Part shown: positions 10,679-21,289 of the stretch, one piece after another
Numbering within the stretch: position 1 is the first letter of the stretch
Layout: every line of letters starts with the position of its first letter
DNA from: Acholoe squamosa
Taxonomy: Eukaryota; Annelida; Polychaeta; Phyllodocida; Polynoidae
DNA length: 64,000 nucleotides
NCBI GenBank assembly: GCA_949317995.1
Contig: OX439048.1
Span: forward strand, 24,061,495 to 24,125,494
Reading direction: 5' to 3'
The notes under the pieces: model-generated
Databases searched by the model: none
What the model was told of the DNA's origin: nothing
Seen by the model: only the letters and a program-made list of their open reading frames with translations
Made by a program: the position numbers and the translations under genes

Positions 10679-11200
10679 TGCTAGAATTAATGCTAGAAGT
10701 ATTAAAATAAAAGAAAAAATAGATGAATTCAAAGCAAGGTTTTCCAATACATGTGTTAATTTTATTACAATCACAGAAACTTGGTTTACTTCACTAGACA
10801 GTTCCCACTCATACAATATAAATGGATTTAAGCTGTTCAGGTCTGATAGACAATGGTCGGATGATGTTAATTATGATAGGCCAAAAAAAGGTGGTGGCTT
10901 GGGTATTTATGTTAATAATAATTTTCACTGTTCTACATCGTTATTGATTAAGTATAATTATTCAAACAGTGCCATTGAGACGTTCTGTGTTGTACTAACT
11001 GATAAAAAAGGTAAAAACAAAATTATTTGTATGGTCTACGGACCTCCAAAGGGCAACATGGAAACTTTCTACAATGTACTAGAGACTATTGTTAGTGAAT
11101 TAACAATTAAGGCCAGGAATAATTTCTTTGTTTTGGGTGATTTTAACATAGATCTCCTTGATCCAAACCTTAAAAATTTAAGTTGTAGGCTTACAAATAC
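10679..11200 (+). pseudogene. LINE-A endonuclease, first part (split by insertion)
   Basis: The visible frame (10650-11315) begins in Gypsy sequence and ends in the nested LINE, so only 10679-11200 belongs to LINE-A. It reads as APE endonuclease: NARS, TETWF (catalytic Glu), VYGPP and GDFNID motifs in order. It breaks off after an NLSCRLTNT segment. The rest of the domain, with the SDHH catalytic pair, is at 16420-16690. It is a pseudogene by insertion. The target-nicking residues themselves look intact. Confidence 0.85.
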
Positions 11201-11343
11201 GCGGGAAAATGACTCACGGCTAGAAGACGTAGGCGAGCGGGCTCCAGGGGAAAACCTTTCTATTTACCGGTTGTGGTCATTGCTCATCGACTATTTTTGC
11301 ACACATTCTATATGAACACCACAGTTATACAACACCACCATAA

Positions 11344-12831
11344 ATGAGTGCCTCCAACATTATATCGACCAGGAAAAATAGCTCAACACCACTACTCTGC
11401 CTCGACGAGAAGGGATTACCCAAAATGGCGGACATTCCAAAGGTAAACAAACCGAACGGAGACCAAACTGTGCCGCTACTACCACCTCTAACATACAATG
11501 CTAAACCCAAAGAAATAATAGACAAAATAAATGAAATTGACACAAGGTTAAACCTCCAGGCCTCTATTAGCCAACGCACACTCGAACTTCTTCAAGGACT
11601 AGAAAAGCGCATCTACGGTGATGAAGGCGCTGTCAAATCCAAAGTCACTCTCCCACAGCTTGAAACTCGCATTGACACGATTGACACAGCGCTAACCGAC
11701 CATAGTGACAGCATATCCAAAAACTCTAAAGATGTCAACAAGGTCAAATCTAGTTGTGATAGCTATGAAGAAAACTTCCTAAAAATGGAGACAGATCGGA
11801 AAAGGAAAATCCTTGTAATAGATGGGATAAATGAAAACTCACCTGTTACGTTAAGGGACAAACTAGACCAACTGATCCAAGACTTAGGCCTATCCTTTGA
11901 CAATACCTGCGCAGAAGCCGTGTACAGACGAGGTAGGAAGCTTGATCCAACCCCTCAACAGAGAAATGACCCTAAATTCAAGCCTAGAAATAGGTCTGTA
12001 ATTGTCATATTCACTGCCACACATTACAAGTCTTTAATCTTTGCCAATATTAGCAAGTTGAGAAATAATCTCACCTGGAAAGGGGTTCATCTCTCAGACG
12101 ACATGTCGCCAAAAGAAAAGCAAATCCAGAAGGACATTAGATCTATTCAGGCCCTAGCCAGGAGTAAACAGTTTATCTCTAGCGTAAGAGGAAATACCAT
12201 TATTGTTGATGGTGTAACCTACAGCTATGGTGAGCTTAACACCCTACCACATGGATTATCTCTTGAAAATGCAAAGACAATCGATACCCCTGATGGTGTA
12301 GCATTTCAAGGGCCCCATTCAGTCTTCTCAAATCTATATCCTTGCCAAATACAGTTCCATGGCCAGATGTTTGACTCAGTCGAAAGGGCATATTGTGCAG
12401 AAATGTGTGTTAAATCTAACCAACCCCATGTTCTTCGCAAAGTTATGTCAGCTAGCACACCTATGGAGGCAATGTATGCAGCCAAGACCTGTAAAAAATC
12501 AAATGAATGGTTCGACGAGGAGGAAACTACTATGTTCAAACTGATTGAAACCAAATTCAATAATCCTATCCTCAGGAACAAGCTGACAGCCTTAAAAGGT
12601 AAATACATGTATGAAGCCACAACCAACAAAACCTATGGATGTGGGTATCATCTAGGCCAGAAAGCTGACATAGTAATAGCCAATGTGGCCAGGTCAAACT
12701 TTGCCAATAAGCTGGGAGAAATTCTGGTTGAAGTACGTAGACTACACACAGGTGAAGACCCACTAAAAACTGCTGAAGAAGTTCGACTCGAGATGGCAAG
12801 AAACCAGGACCTAAATCTACCCCATGATTAA
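11344..12831 (+). CDS. LINE ORF1 protein with C-terminal NADAR domain (copy 2)
   Basis: An intact frame of 495 residues. The homologous start in copy 1 aligns with the internal ATGGCG at 11425 (residue 28), so the real protein may begin there. Domains are a coiled-coil-like region about 55-145, an RRM-like region about 153-235 (KILVIDGI and SVIVIF strands), a basic C-terminal binding segment to about 312, and NADAR about 317-466. NADAR landmarks are VFSNLY at 327, DSVERAY with Glu348, EWFDE at 388, KF at 404, the YGCGYHLG loop at 431 and NKLGEILVEVR at 455. In copy 1 the Glu is followed by AYQAKKA, as is usual for NADAR with a conserved Gln and Lys. Here those positions read AYCAEMC, so part of the pocket is changed. 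ORF2 follows on the same strand. Confidence 0.88.
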   Translation: MSASNIISTRKNSSTPLLCLDEKGLPKMADIPKVNKPNGDQTVPLLPPLTYNAKPKEIIDKINEIDTRLNLQASISQRTLELLQGLEKRIYGDEGAVKSKVTLPQLETRIDTIDTALTDHSDSISKNSKDVNKVKSSCDSYEENFLKMETDRKRKILVIDGINENSPVTLRDKLDQLIQDLGLSFDNTCAEAVYRRGRKLDPTPQQRNDPKFKPRNRSVIVIFTATHYKSLIFANISKLRNNLTWKGVHLSDDMSPKEKQIQKDIRSIQALARSKQFISSVRGNTIIVDGVTYSYGELNTLPHGLSLENAKTIDTPDGVAFQGPHSVFSNLYPCQIQFHGQMFDSVERAYCAEMCVKSNQPHVLRKVMSASTPMEAMYAAKTCKKSNEWFDEEETTMFKLIETKFNNPILRNKLTALKGKYMYEATTNKTYGCGYHLGQKADIVIANVARSNFANKLGEILVEVRRLHTGEDPLKTAEEVRLEMARNQDLNLPHD

Positions 12832-13100
12832 AATGGACAGTCTACATAATAATGAACTCAATGACTACGATTCTACTTATATACTTGTACTCTTGAATCA
12901 TTACTATGTATATTTATTTCTCTTGTAAATTTTTCCCTGCACCCCCTATGCCCCCTGAATCTAGTTGAAGACTTTATACCTTACCGGTACAATGGGTGGC
13001 AATAAGGCCTATACCCATGTAAATGTACCTAAATTATATATTACTTCATTGTACCAACAAACTTATACTGACTCTATAGTCAACTATATTTCTAATTTGC

Positions 13101-16013
13101 TTGAGAAGGGATTGGAACGGGTTTGGAGTACCAAGTTGCACCCCAAGCCTTAACATATCCCAAGACATAATTAGGTTGGCTGGCACCAAAGGTATTCATT
13201 TTGTTCACTTAAACGCCAGAAGCCTAAGGGCAAACTACCCTACTATATGTACTGAATTGTATAATGATAAGATTGAAATATTTTCTTTCTCTGAGACCTG
13301 GTTAAAGTGTGAGGATCCTGAAACCTCGTACCAATTTTGTAATTATACTAGATACAGATTAGATAGGCAAACCCTAGACGGTAAGGGAAATATCAAAACT
13401 AGTGGAGGCCTATGTTTTTATATACGACATGATGTACCACACGATTACAGTGCATTTGAGCATTTAAACCTATCTGAAGAACATATTGAAATCCAAAACA
13501 TCCTGGTTAATAAGGAACACATGAAGCCTATAATTGTATTTAATGTATATAGACCACCAGAAGAAGGCCTTAAACAGTTGTTTATTGACTCGCTATTAGA
13601 CATTATTGATAGAATTAATGATATTAATAATTATGAGATTATCATTATGGGTGACTTTAATTTTAATATTAAGGATGACAATGATATGGTCAATCAACTG
13701 TTAAATAAAATGAAAAGCTATGGGTTTATGCAAGAAATCAATCAATCTACCCGTAAAAATGCTATACTAGACCTGGTCTTTACAAATCTAAGAAGAAACT
13801 ACATTCAAACAGGAATATTGGAATCATATATCTCTGACCACCTTCCTATCTACTTGGTTAGAAAGAAGTGGCATATGAAACCTGAAAAAGCAGAGATTAC
13901 TGGTCGCTCTTATCTGAAACTTTCTGATGATATATTGTTTAACAAATTTGACAATCATGACTGGACCTTATTTAATCAGGCTAATAGCGTAGACAATGCT
14001 TGGGATGAATATGAAAAAGCTGTACGTTCAATCCTAGACACCTACTGTCCAGTTCATAAATTCACTGTTAATAAGCTAAGAGACCCGTGGATTACACCTC
14101 AAGTCATTGAACTTATTAGAGATAAAAATTCAAAATTAAAGACAGCTCGGAAATCGAAATCTGAAAATGATTGGAAAACTGCTAATAAATTAAGAAATAA
14201 ATCAAACAAATTGGTCAGTAAAGCACATAGATTATTTTACAAAGAACAAGCTGAGTCATATAAAAATGATCATCGTAAATTTTGGAGGGTTATAAATAAA
14301 TTAATCTCAGGTCATGAGAATAGGGTTGGTGATATAAATTTAGTGGATCACGAAAATGCTAATTCAACCATCCCTAGAAATGAAACCGCAGATTTTATCA
14401 ATGATTATTTTTCTAACATTGGTCCTAAACTGGCTACTAATATGCATACACCATGGAAAAGTTATGATCCACTTACTGCTAACACCATAAAAAATATCCA
14501 AACCAATGCTCAAGAAGTTATTAGGCTAGTTCACGACATTAACCCACTCAAATCCTCAGCTATTGACCAGATATCATCGAAAATTTTAAAGAAACTTTTC
14601 TCGCATGACCCTAATAAACTAGTTAAAATCTTTAATTTATCATTTACAACAGCCTCTGTTCCTGCCAAATGGAAAATCTCACAAGTAACCCCTATACCGA
14701 AATCTGGTAATCTGAATAATTATAGGCCCATCTCATTGATCCCTTTACCCTGTAAATAAATTGAAAAAAATGTTCACAATAGATTATATGGGTTCCTAAC
14801 TGATGAAAATATTTTAACAAATTTTCAAGGTGGTTTTCGTCCAGGCTTTAGTACTGTCGATACCCTAGCTAAATTCACTGATGATATTAAAAGAGACCTT
14901 AACATTGGGAATTCTACTGTTGCTGCTTTCATAGACTTGAGGAAGGCTTTTGATACTGTGGACCACTCAGTTCTTCTTATTAAACTCCATAATTATGGTA
15001 TAAGATCGGATACATATCACTGGTTTAAAAATTACCTGGTGGATAGGAAACAAATTGTTAAAGCTAATGGTATTACTTCTAGAATGTGTAGAGTGGTATG
15101 TGGTGTTCCTCAAGGATCAATATTAGGACCGTTACTTTTTCTGGTGTATGTCAATGATGTAATAAAATGTATAAAAAATTGTAAAATTAGATTATATGCT
15201 GATGATACTGTGATTTATACCTCTCATAATAATTTCAAAACTGCTAAAGTGTGCTTACAGGAAGATCTGGAAGTTTACAATACTTGGTGTGAGCAAAATA
15301 AGTTATCGGTAAATATTGCTAAAACCAAAGTGATGATTTTTTCATCATGTACCATGAAACTTAATACTTTGTCAGCCAATATCACCATGAATAATATGAT
15401 GTTGCAAGTTGTACCTAGTTATAAATATCTTGGAATCATACTGGATCCGCTACTGAATTTTAGTTTACATATCAAAAACCAGGTTAAAACAATTGCTCAT
15501 AAAACCTACCTATTATGTAATCTAAGGAAATATATTGATACCAAATTATCACTAAGAATTTTTAAAGCTACTATTTTACCATATATGGACTACGCTGATA
15601 TTATCTTCCATACTACCTATGAAAAATACCTTGAAATGCTCCAATATGCACAAAATCGTTGTTTAAAAATCTGTCTTAAAGTACCACATCTCACAAATAC
15701 CCCCTATATTCATGATATTACAAACTGCAATTTCTTATCTGATAGAAGACAAACACATTTATTAAATTATATGTATACAAGATCTAGATGTGATGAATAT
15801 ATAGACCATAGACAGATAAGAACAAGACAGCATTTGGCCCCCACATGTAAAGTATTATTCCCTAACACTGTTTCTTACATGAAAAGTATTGAATATTTTG
15901 GTGCCATAAGTTGGAATGCTCTCCCAATAAATCGTCGAAACACTGAAACTCTATCAATTTTCAAATCTAATAATAAAAAATTATTACTTGAACTTATTCC
16001 TAGAATTGGGTGA
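13101..16013 (+). pseudogene. LINE ORF2: APE endonuclease plus reverse transcriptase, one internal stop
   Basis: One reading frame runs through the whole interval and is interrupted by a single TAA at 14757-14759. The endonuclease has HLNARSL near 13205, SETWL, YRPP, GDFNFN near 13650 and SDHLP near 13840, all intact. A linker with an HRLFYKEQ segment leads into RT: RPISLIPL just before the stop, then FIDLRKAFDTVDH at about 14930, GVPQGSILGPLLF near 15100, the catalytic YADD near 15195, a KTKVM segment and YLGIILD near 15425. The C-terminus ends in a WNALPINRR segment. The enzyme nicks the target and copies the element RNA in place. An earlier short frame at 12965-13153 is probably spacer. 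The style fits the CR1/Jockey group. The single stop suggests recent decay. Confidence 0.9.
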
Positions 16014-16413
16014 GCAACCCGGCTTCTGATCTGCTACACTTATTCATTAATCAAAATATATTTTTCCTTCTCTCTCTCCCTCTCTCAATTACAATTATCT
16101 GAAAATTAAATCAGTATTATATACAATTATTGTTTATCACTATATTGGTACATTTCCTTCTTTCTATATGTCTTGTCAAATCTTTATGTGCGTCAATCTC
16201 ATACAAACTTATAAATAGTGTAGGTTGGACCAGAAGTATCAACCCATACACCCTAAGAGGTGGGGATGAGGTCCATCACCTTCTTTAGTCTCAACTTGGT
16301 AACCTACTATAAAATAACAGCCTGTATATGATATATGCATGTTATATATTCTGTACCTCTGTAATTGTCGTTATACTTGAAACCTGAGACAATAAAAAAA
16401 ACTTAACTTAAAA
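16014..16413 (+). other. 3' UTR and tail of NADAR-LINE copy 2
   Basis: Non-coding, with a CT-rich run near 16070-16086. It closes with a CTTGAAACCTGAGACAATAA motif followed by A-rich and ACTTA-type repeats. The LINE-A tail near 19250 carries a similar CTTGAGACAAATAAA stretch. Confidence 0.7.
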
Positions 16414-16419
16414 AAATAC

Positions 16420-18750
16420 AATGCTTCAATATGGACTAATAAATTGGGTCAAAGGGGCCACTAGAGAATCACAAAGGAATGGAGATAAAAACTCCTGTCT
16501 CGATTTAATATTCACTAATAATACTCATATGTTGAATACTGTTATTATACCTTTTGACCTAAGTGATCACCATATTGTTGGTGGTATTATGGATGTAAAT
16601 GATGCGAATCCTATATCAGCAAGCTTTAAGGGTCGTTCTATGAAAAATTTTAACAAAGATGATTTATTAAAAAAATTTCTGGATATTAATTGAGATGAAT
16701 TTTTTAATTGCCATGATGTCGAATTTTTATGGTCATATTATATTAATACAATTGAATGTATTCTTGATGAAATGTGTCCTATAAGAAATTTTAATATTAA
16801 AAAACCTAAAGATTGTTGGGTTACTGCTGATCTCCTGGATGACATAGCTGAAAAAGACCGGTTGCTAGCTAGATTTTGGAAAACTCATAATCTTTTAGAT
16901 AAATTAGCTGCCAAAGAGGCAAGGATTAATATTAGCAAAAAAATTACTTCAACCAGGGAAAATTTTGTTAAGAATATTACGGAAGAATTTAAAAATGACC
17001 CTGTCAGATTCTGGAGAGAAATTTCAAAGATTTTACCTTCAAAGAAAAATGATATTTCAATGATACAATTGTTTAATGAAGAAGGAGAATCTATTTCTAG
17101 TCGAAATCTTCCTGATTACATCAATGGTTATTTTGCTAATATTGGAAAAAAATCTAGCTAGAAATCTTAATGATGTGTGGTCTTATGATGGTGTATATAA
17201 TAATGATTGTATTTTGGATAACTTGAGTACTAGTGAAGAAGAAATTGAATATTTTATTGATGATATTTGTACTACAAAATCATCAGCTATTGAGGGAATA
17301 AGTTCTAGCATATTAAAAACGGTCTTCAAAAACTCATTGAGGCATCTCAAGCACATATTTAATACCTCGTTAAGGACTAGTAAAATTCCTCTTGAATGGA
17401 AAATAGCTAAGGTTATACCCATACCTAAAGGAGGTGATGATAAATCTGTCTCTAATCTTAGACCTATATCACTTCTATCTCTACCAAGTAAAATTTTAGA
17501 AAAATGGTTCATAGGAAAATTATTAACTTTCTTGAAGATAATAATTTATTATCATTAAATCAATTTGGCTATAGGAAAAATAAATCCACTATAGACTCGG
17601 TAGGTAAATTAACAGATGAAATTTTAATTAACAAAAATTATGGGCAAAATTCATTGGTTACATTTTTTGATCTCAAAAAGGCATTTGACACAGTTAATCA
17701 TCAAATTTTGATAGAAAAATTGCAGTATCTAGGTATCAAAGGTGATATACTAAACTGGATCAAAGTTTATTTAAGTGACAGATATAAATACACCTCTATT
17801 AATGGTATAAATTCAGATAAAGAGGCAATAGAATGTGGAGTGCCTCAAGGCTCTATTTTAGGACCAATACTTTTTTTGATATACATTAATGATGTACAAT
17901 TTGTTTGCAAAAATTCAAATATTTACTTATTTGCTGATGATACAGCAATTACTACAAGTTGTAAAAATGAAGGATTGGCATTATATAACATGCAAAAAGA
18001 TGTAGATGCTTTTGTAAGTTGGTGTGACAAAAACAAACTCACTGTTAATATAGAAAAAACTAAATTTATGGGTTTTGGTCATAATAAATGCTTCCCAAAT
18101 ATAAATATAAATATCAGAAATATTCCAATAAAGAGAGTACATAGTTATAAATACTTGGGAGTATTATTAGATCCAACTTTGAATTACAATATTTTTCTAA
18201 AAAATCAAATGAAAACTATTGCTTATCGTACATACCAACTTGCAAAAATAGCTAGGTTTTTAAGTACGGAGAATTTAATCAGAATCTACAAGGTCTATAT
18301 TTTGCCTATCTTTGATTATGGTGATATTTTATATGATAAATCAAATGTCGTTAATTTGGACAAACTGCAAAGAATGCAGAATAGAGCTATTAAAATTTGT
18401 ATGAAAGTCAACTATCTTACAGCTACAAATTTTATACATCATGAATCTAAAATAAGTTTTTAAAAGATAGGAGAAATTCTCATTTATGCATTGAAGGATT
18501 TAAAAGAGCAGAAAATAATTCTAATCTAAAATATATTAATAAAAAATTAAGATTTAATAAAGGTAAGATACTCTCTAATCATATACCTAAATGTGAAATG
18601 TATGAAAGAAGTGTTCATTACAATGCTTCAGTCATATGGAACAGCCTGCCGTACAAAAAACGTTGTATTGATAGTATTTCAAAATTTAGGTCTCTTTTAA
18701 GAAGAGAGCTAAAAGAATTTCTACCTTCAATAGAAGACATAACATAATTA
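16420..18750 (+). pseudogene. LINE-A ORF2, second part: endonuclease end and reverse transcriptase, broken
   Basis: This continues the frame broken at 11200. The endonuclease end has CLDLIFTN and LSDHHIV (Asp-His pair) near 16560. A TGA at 16691, probably once a Trp codon, stops the first frame. The same protein goes on to 17161 with CPIRNF and FWREISKI segments, then shifts frame twice (near 17140 and near 17540). RT motifs follow: LRPISLLSL at 17458, FFDLKKAFDTVNH at 17665, GVPQGSILGPILF at 17840, the catalytic FADD near 17930 and YLGVLLD near 18155. The last part, with an IWNSLPYKKR segment, is in another frame from 18466 to about 18747. The active-site residues survive, but there are at least one nonsense mutation and three frameshifts. 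Confidence 0.88.
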
Positions 18751-19297
18751 CTATTTCTTAGATACACTTATATTCTAAGTGTCCATTTGGTCATTTATGG
18801 GGTTATAATATTGCCAATATTTCTAAACCATTTACAACAATTATTGTAACGCTATTCTTTTGACTATGTCATACTTATGTAAATGTATTTCTAATCTCAA
18901 ACATTTGTCATTGCTTGCAATAATCTTATCTATTACCTATCCTTCCTTGTATTGTCCTGTATGTCCTTTTATTCAATTTTGTATTTCATGTATTTATATA
19001 ACTACTTGTGGAATACATGGTGGCCAACTAAAACTAATTTATTAAGCGGCAGCCATTTTGTCTCAGTAATATTAATATTAAAATCATAGAATATACTATT
19101 ATAACTCTTTTTTTTATAACTTGTAATTATCTTCTAACTATTATGTGTATATAATATATTGTAAATCATTGTAAATATTACTATAATGGTTAATATTACC
19201 TCATTATAAAAATTTGTTGACAATGATCTATATTGTGCTAATTGTATTATGACTTGAGACAAATAAATTACTTTGAATTGAATTGAATTGAATTGAA
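18751..19297 (+). other. LINE-A 3' UTR with TTGAA microsatellite tail
   Basis: AT-rich non-coding DNA with no gene. It ends in about five TTGAA units at 19273-19297 immediately before Gypsy sequence resumes. A microsatellite instead of a poly(A) tail is typical of several LINE clades outside L1. Confidence 0.8.
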
Positions 19298-20285
19298 TCA
19301 CTATTTGCAACAGCTTATTGCCTGTGGAAGTGGTCTTCCACCTGCACAATATGCTGTCTCGGATCTCTAGCTTGGTCCACTGAGCTATTAATCGCCTCGT
19401 TTCTCTGTCTTCCAGAGATAACATTGGCCTTACCGGCTTAATACCTTTTCGTAAGTATTCCAAGATGCGTGCAGTGGTGGGATCTGACTGCTGAAACTTC
19501 TTGATGGTCTCCGGGGACCAATCGAGATAGCTACATACAGCCTCCTCCCAGGGGATATGGGGGGTGGTATAGTTATGTAACAACCCGGCGACCACAGCAT
19601 TGTGGGCCCCGCAGTCATTACAAGTGGCATTTTGGCACTTTCGGACTGGTCGTCTCGATAAGGCATCCGCATTTATATGCTTTTCACCCGGGCGATGCTC
19701 AATCTGTTTGTGCTCTAATCCAAATTCGGATAGGTGAGCTAACCATCTTCCAATCATCCCCTCGGCACCTTTACAATTAAGAAGTCACCTGAGAGACGAA
19801 TGGTCGGTACGCAAAGTAAAGTCAGTTCCCCAGAGGAAATGCTTATATTTCTTCGTATACACCACTACCGCAAGGAGTTCTCTTTTAGTGGTACAATAAT
19901 TACGCTGTGTTTTGCTTAGCGTGTTGCTAGCGGGACTTAGACTCCATTCTGGACCTGAGAGAGTGCAGCCTCTATAGCATTATTGCTCGCATCAGTGTCT
20001 AGTATGAAATGTCCCTCGGGAGTGGGATATTTCAGTACCGGTGTGTTTCTAAACAAATCTTTTATTTTATTAAAAGATTCTGTCTGCTCGCTGGTCCATG
20101 GGAAGGGTTTCCAAACCCTACCCGGTGTCCAATGAGCTAGGCATTGCATAGGAAAACTTACACAAGAGTAATTCGGTATAAAATCACGCTAATAGGAACA
20201 AAATCCTAAAAATGATCTAACCTCCTTAGCACTCGTGGGTCTTTCCCAATTCTCTACTGCCTCAAGCTTCTCCAGATTTGCACTT
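19298..20285 (-). pseudogene. Gypsy RNase H and RNase H-integrase linker, broken
   Basis: Minus-strand frames 20149-19937 and about 19760-19300 are parts of one polyprotein. The first holds the RT/RNase H connection (FNKIKDLFRNTPVLKYP) and the first RNase H Asp (FILDTDASNNAIEAALSQ). Between them, RNase H sequence with stops is still recognisable around 19930-19760. The second frame has the RNase H end (IEHRPGEKHINADALSRRP) and a Cys-rich linker, and finishes with a LLQIV segment where LINE-A begins. The residues after 19300 in that frame are LINE tail and not Gypsy. It is inactive through stops and through separation from integrase. Confidence 0.82.
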
Positions 20286-20493
20286 ACCCCGTTGGGGGCA
20301 GGCTTCCCTAGCCCACTTAAAAGGGTTTATTTCTCCTCTTTCCTATCCCCTCGGGATGTGTGTGGTGCACATATGTGCAGGCACTGACACATTCCCCTGT
20401 GAAATTATGTAATGTAGTTCTCGCCATGAATATGACCTTAGCTGTCAAAATGGCGTTAAACATCTATAACTCACTCACTCACCCTGTTGGGGG
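20286..20493 (-). mobile_element. SINE-like family copy 1 (GAGT-microsatellite end) with target duplication
   Basis: The body 20299-20480 is flanked by a 13-base duplication (20286-20298 and 20481-20493, one mismatch, core GTTGGGGG). The body carries ATGAATATGACCTTAGCTGT and GGCGTTAAACATC segments and ends on plus in an ACTC run. Closely similar copies lie at 50650-50847 (opposite orientation) and 52385-52583. I see no clear tRNA A and B boxes, so the class is open. The strand is given so that the microsatellite end is first. It is inserted in the Gypsy RT/RNase H connection. Confidence 0.8.
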
Positions 20494-20556
20494 TAATTAT
20501 CCTTCCCAAGTATGTAATTGTTTTCTTAAACAGATTACATTTCTAAGGGTTGAGTT

Positions 20557-20830
20557 TTAGGCGTTGGCGAGAATCCTATCCAAGACCAGCTGTGGATTCG
20601 CGTGGCATTCCTGGAATGACTTGCCGAATATGACGACATCATCCAAGTAAACCAAACACTTCTTCCACAGCAGGTCACTGAGTAGAGATTCCATCATGGC
20701 CTCAAACGTAGCTGGTGCATTACACAATCCGAATGGCAAGACATTATGCTGGAATAGTCCCAAATGGCTAGAGGACACAGTTTTCTCCATGTCTTTGGGA
20801 TGCATCGATCCCATCTCCTAAAGTGGAGGG
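20557..20830 (-). pseudogene. Gypsy reverse transcriptase fragment (palm)
   Basis: On minus the fragment reads MHPKDMEKT, then HLGLFQHNVLPFGLCNAPAT and the catalytic YLDD box (LVYLDDVVIFGK) near 20640. These are classic Ty3/Gypsy RT motifs for copying element RNA. The N-terminal fingers and the first catalytic Asp are absent. Upstream of MHPKD the frame changes within a few codons into unrelated spacer sequence, which suggests an internal deletion. Downstream it ends at the SINE insertion. Confidence 0.85.
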
Positions 20831-21247
20831 ATCATCCAGTAGACCGGGTGTAGAGAAAACTCTCTGTACACCATCCGGGTTATACATATACTGTTGACCC
20901 GGTTTCCAGTCTAACAGCAGATGCTGGGAGGTAATACCATCCTCTTCGAATTCCTCCAGCCCAGGGCTGGAGGAACTCGCCTCGGGTTTTCTGCGGCTTT
21001 CGGCTGTTTGGCTGCGCTCCACCCGGAACCGACTGGTCACGGCACCAGTGTAACGGTTCGTATTGACTATATATGCTTGGTGGCTCTTTGGCTCGCTTAA
21101 CTCTAGAGGTACCAACACAACACAAGTAGTTCGGGTTGGGCAAAGCCCTGGAAACTTCCCACCGATGCCGGCGCCCACAATACCACTACAAGAACAATAT
21201 TCGATGTGACAGGACTCATAGTCAAGAAGCCTTATAACAAGGTCCAC
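20831..21247 (-). pseudogene. Gypsy region upstream of RT, possible protease/spacer remnant
   Basis: A minus-strand frame (21247-20768) is adjacent to the RT fragment and probably belongs to the same element. It has a segment reading VLVPLELSEPKSHQAYIVNT and an acidic-Pro stretch. I do not see a clear DTG or DSG protease motif, so protease is only a guess from position. No gag or zinc knuckle is visible further right. Confidence 0.35.
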
Positions 21248-21289
21248 CTCTGGTAGTCTACAAGAAGGTGCTCTTTGCTAGATATCAAT

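Larger units (their letters stand above)
11201..16413 (+). mobile_element. NADAR-LINE copy 2, near full length
   Basis: A complete-looking non-LTR element: a GC-richer 5' UTR (11201-11343), ORF1 with a NADAR domain, a spacer of about 130-270 bases, ORF2 with endonuclease and RT, a 3' UTR and an A-rich, ACTTA-containing tail. The six bases AAATAC occur at both edges (11195-11200 and 16414-16419), consistent with a short target-site duplication. Removing the element restores the endonuclease frame of LINE-A. It is therefore younger than LINE-A, which is in turn younger than the Gypsy element. Confidence 0.88.
10679..19297 (+). mobile_element. LINE-A, 5'-truncated non-LTR element carrying a nested LINE
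   Basis: LINE-A starts directly in its endonuclease (NARS motif near 10690), so ORF1 and the 5' UTR are missing. It is interrupted at 11200/16414 by NADAR-LINE copy 2. It resumes in the endonuclease, passes through RT to about 18747, then a 3' UTR, and ends in a TTGAA microsatellite tail at about 19273-19297. A 12-base unit is duplicated in tandem at the 5' junction (10675-10698). On both sides the flank is Gypsy pol. No clear target-site duplication is visible at the outer junction. Confidence 0.85.
6578..21247 (-). mobile_element. Gypsy/Ty3-type LTR element, broken and interrupted
   Basis: Minus-strand fragments occur in the Ty3/Gypsy pol order: RT (20557-20830), RNase H (around 20149-19760), linker with a DALSRRP motif (around 19670), then integrase (10678-9554) and a downstream region of unknown type. 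The 19298 and 10678 ends of the Gypsy sequence join in frame once the intervening LINE (10679-19297) is removed, which shows that the LINE landed inside pol. A SINE (20299-20480) interrupts the RT/RNase H connection. The front of RT appears deleted. Gag and LTRs were not found. The outer limits given are those of recognised frames. Confidence 0.75.

Noticed and set aside
12965..13153. Short frame between ORF1 and ORF2 of NADAR-LINE copy 2
   Set aside because: No domain; it overlaps the ORF2 start in another frame and is probably spacer.
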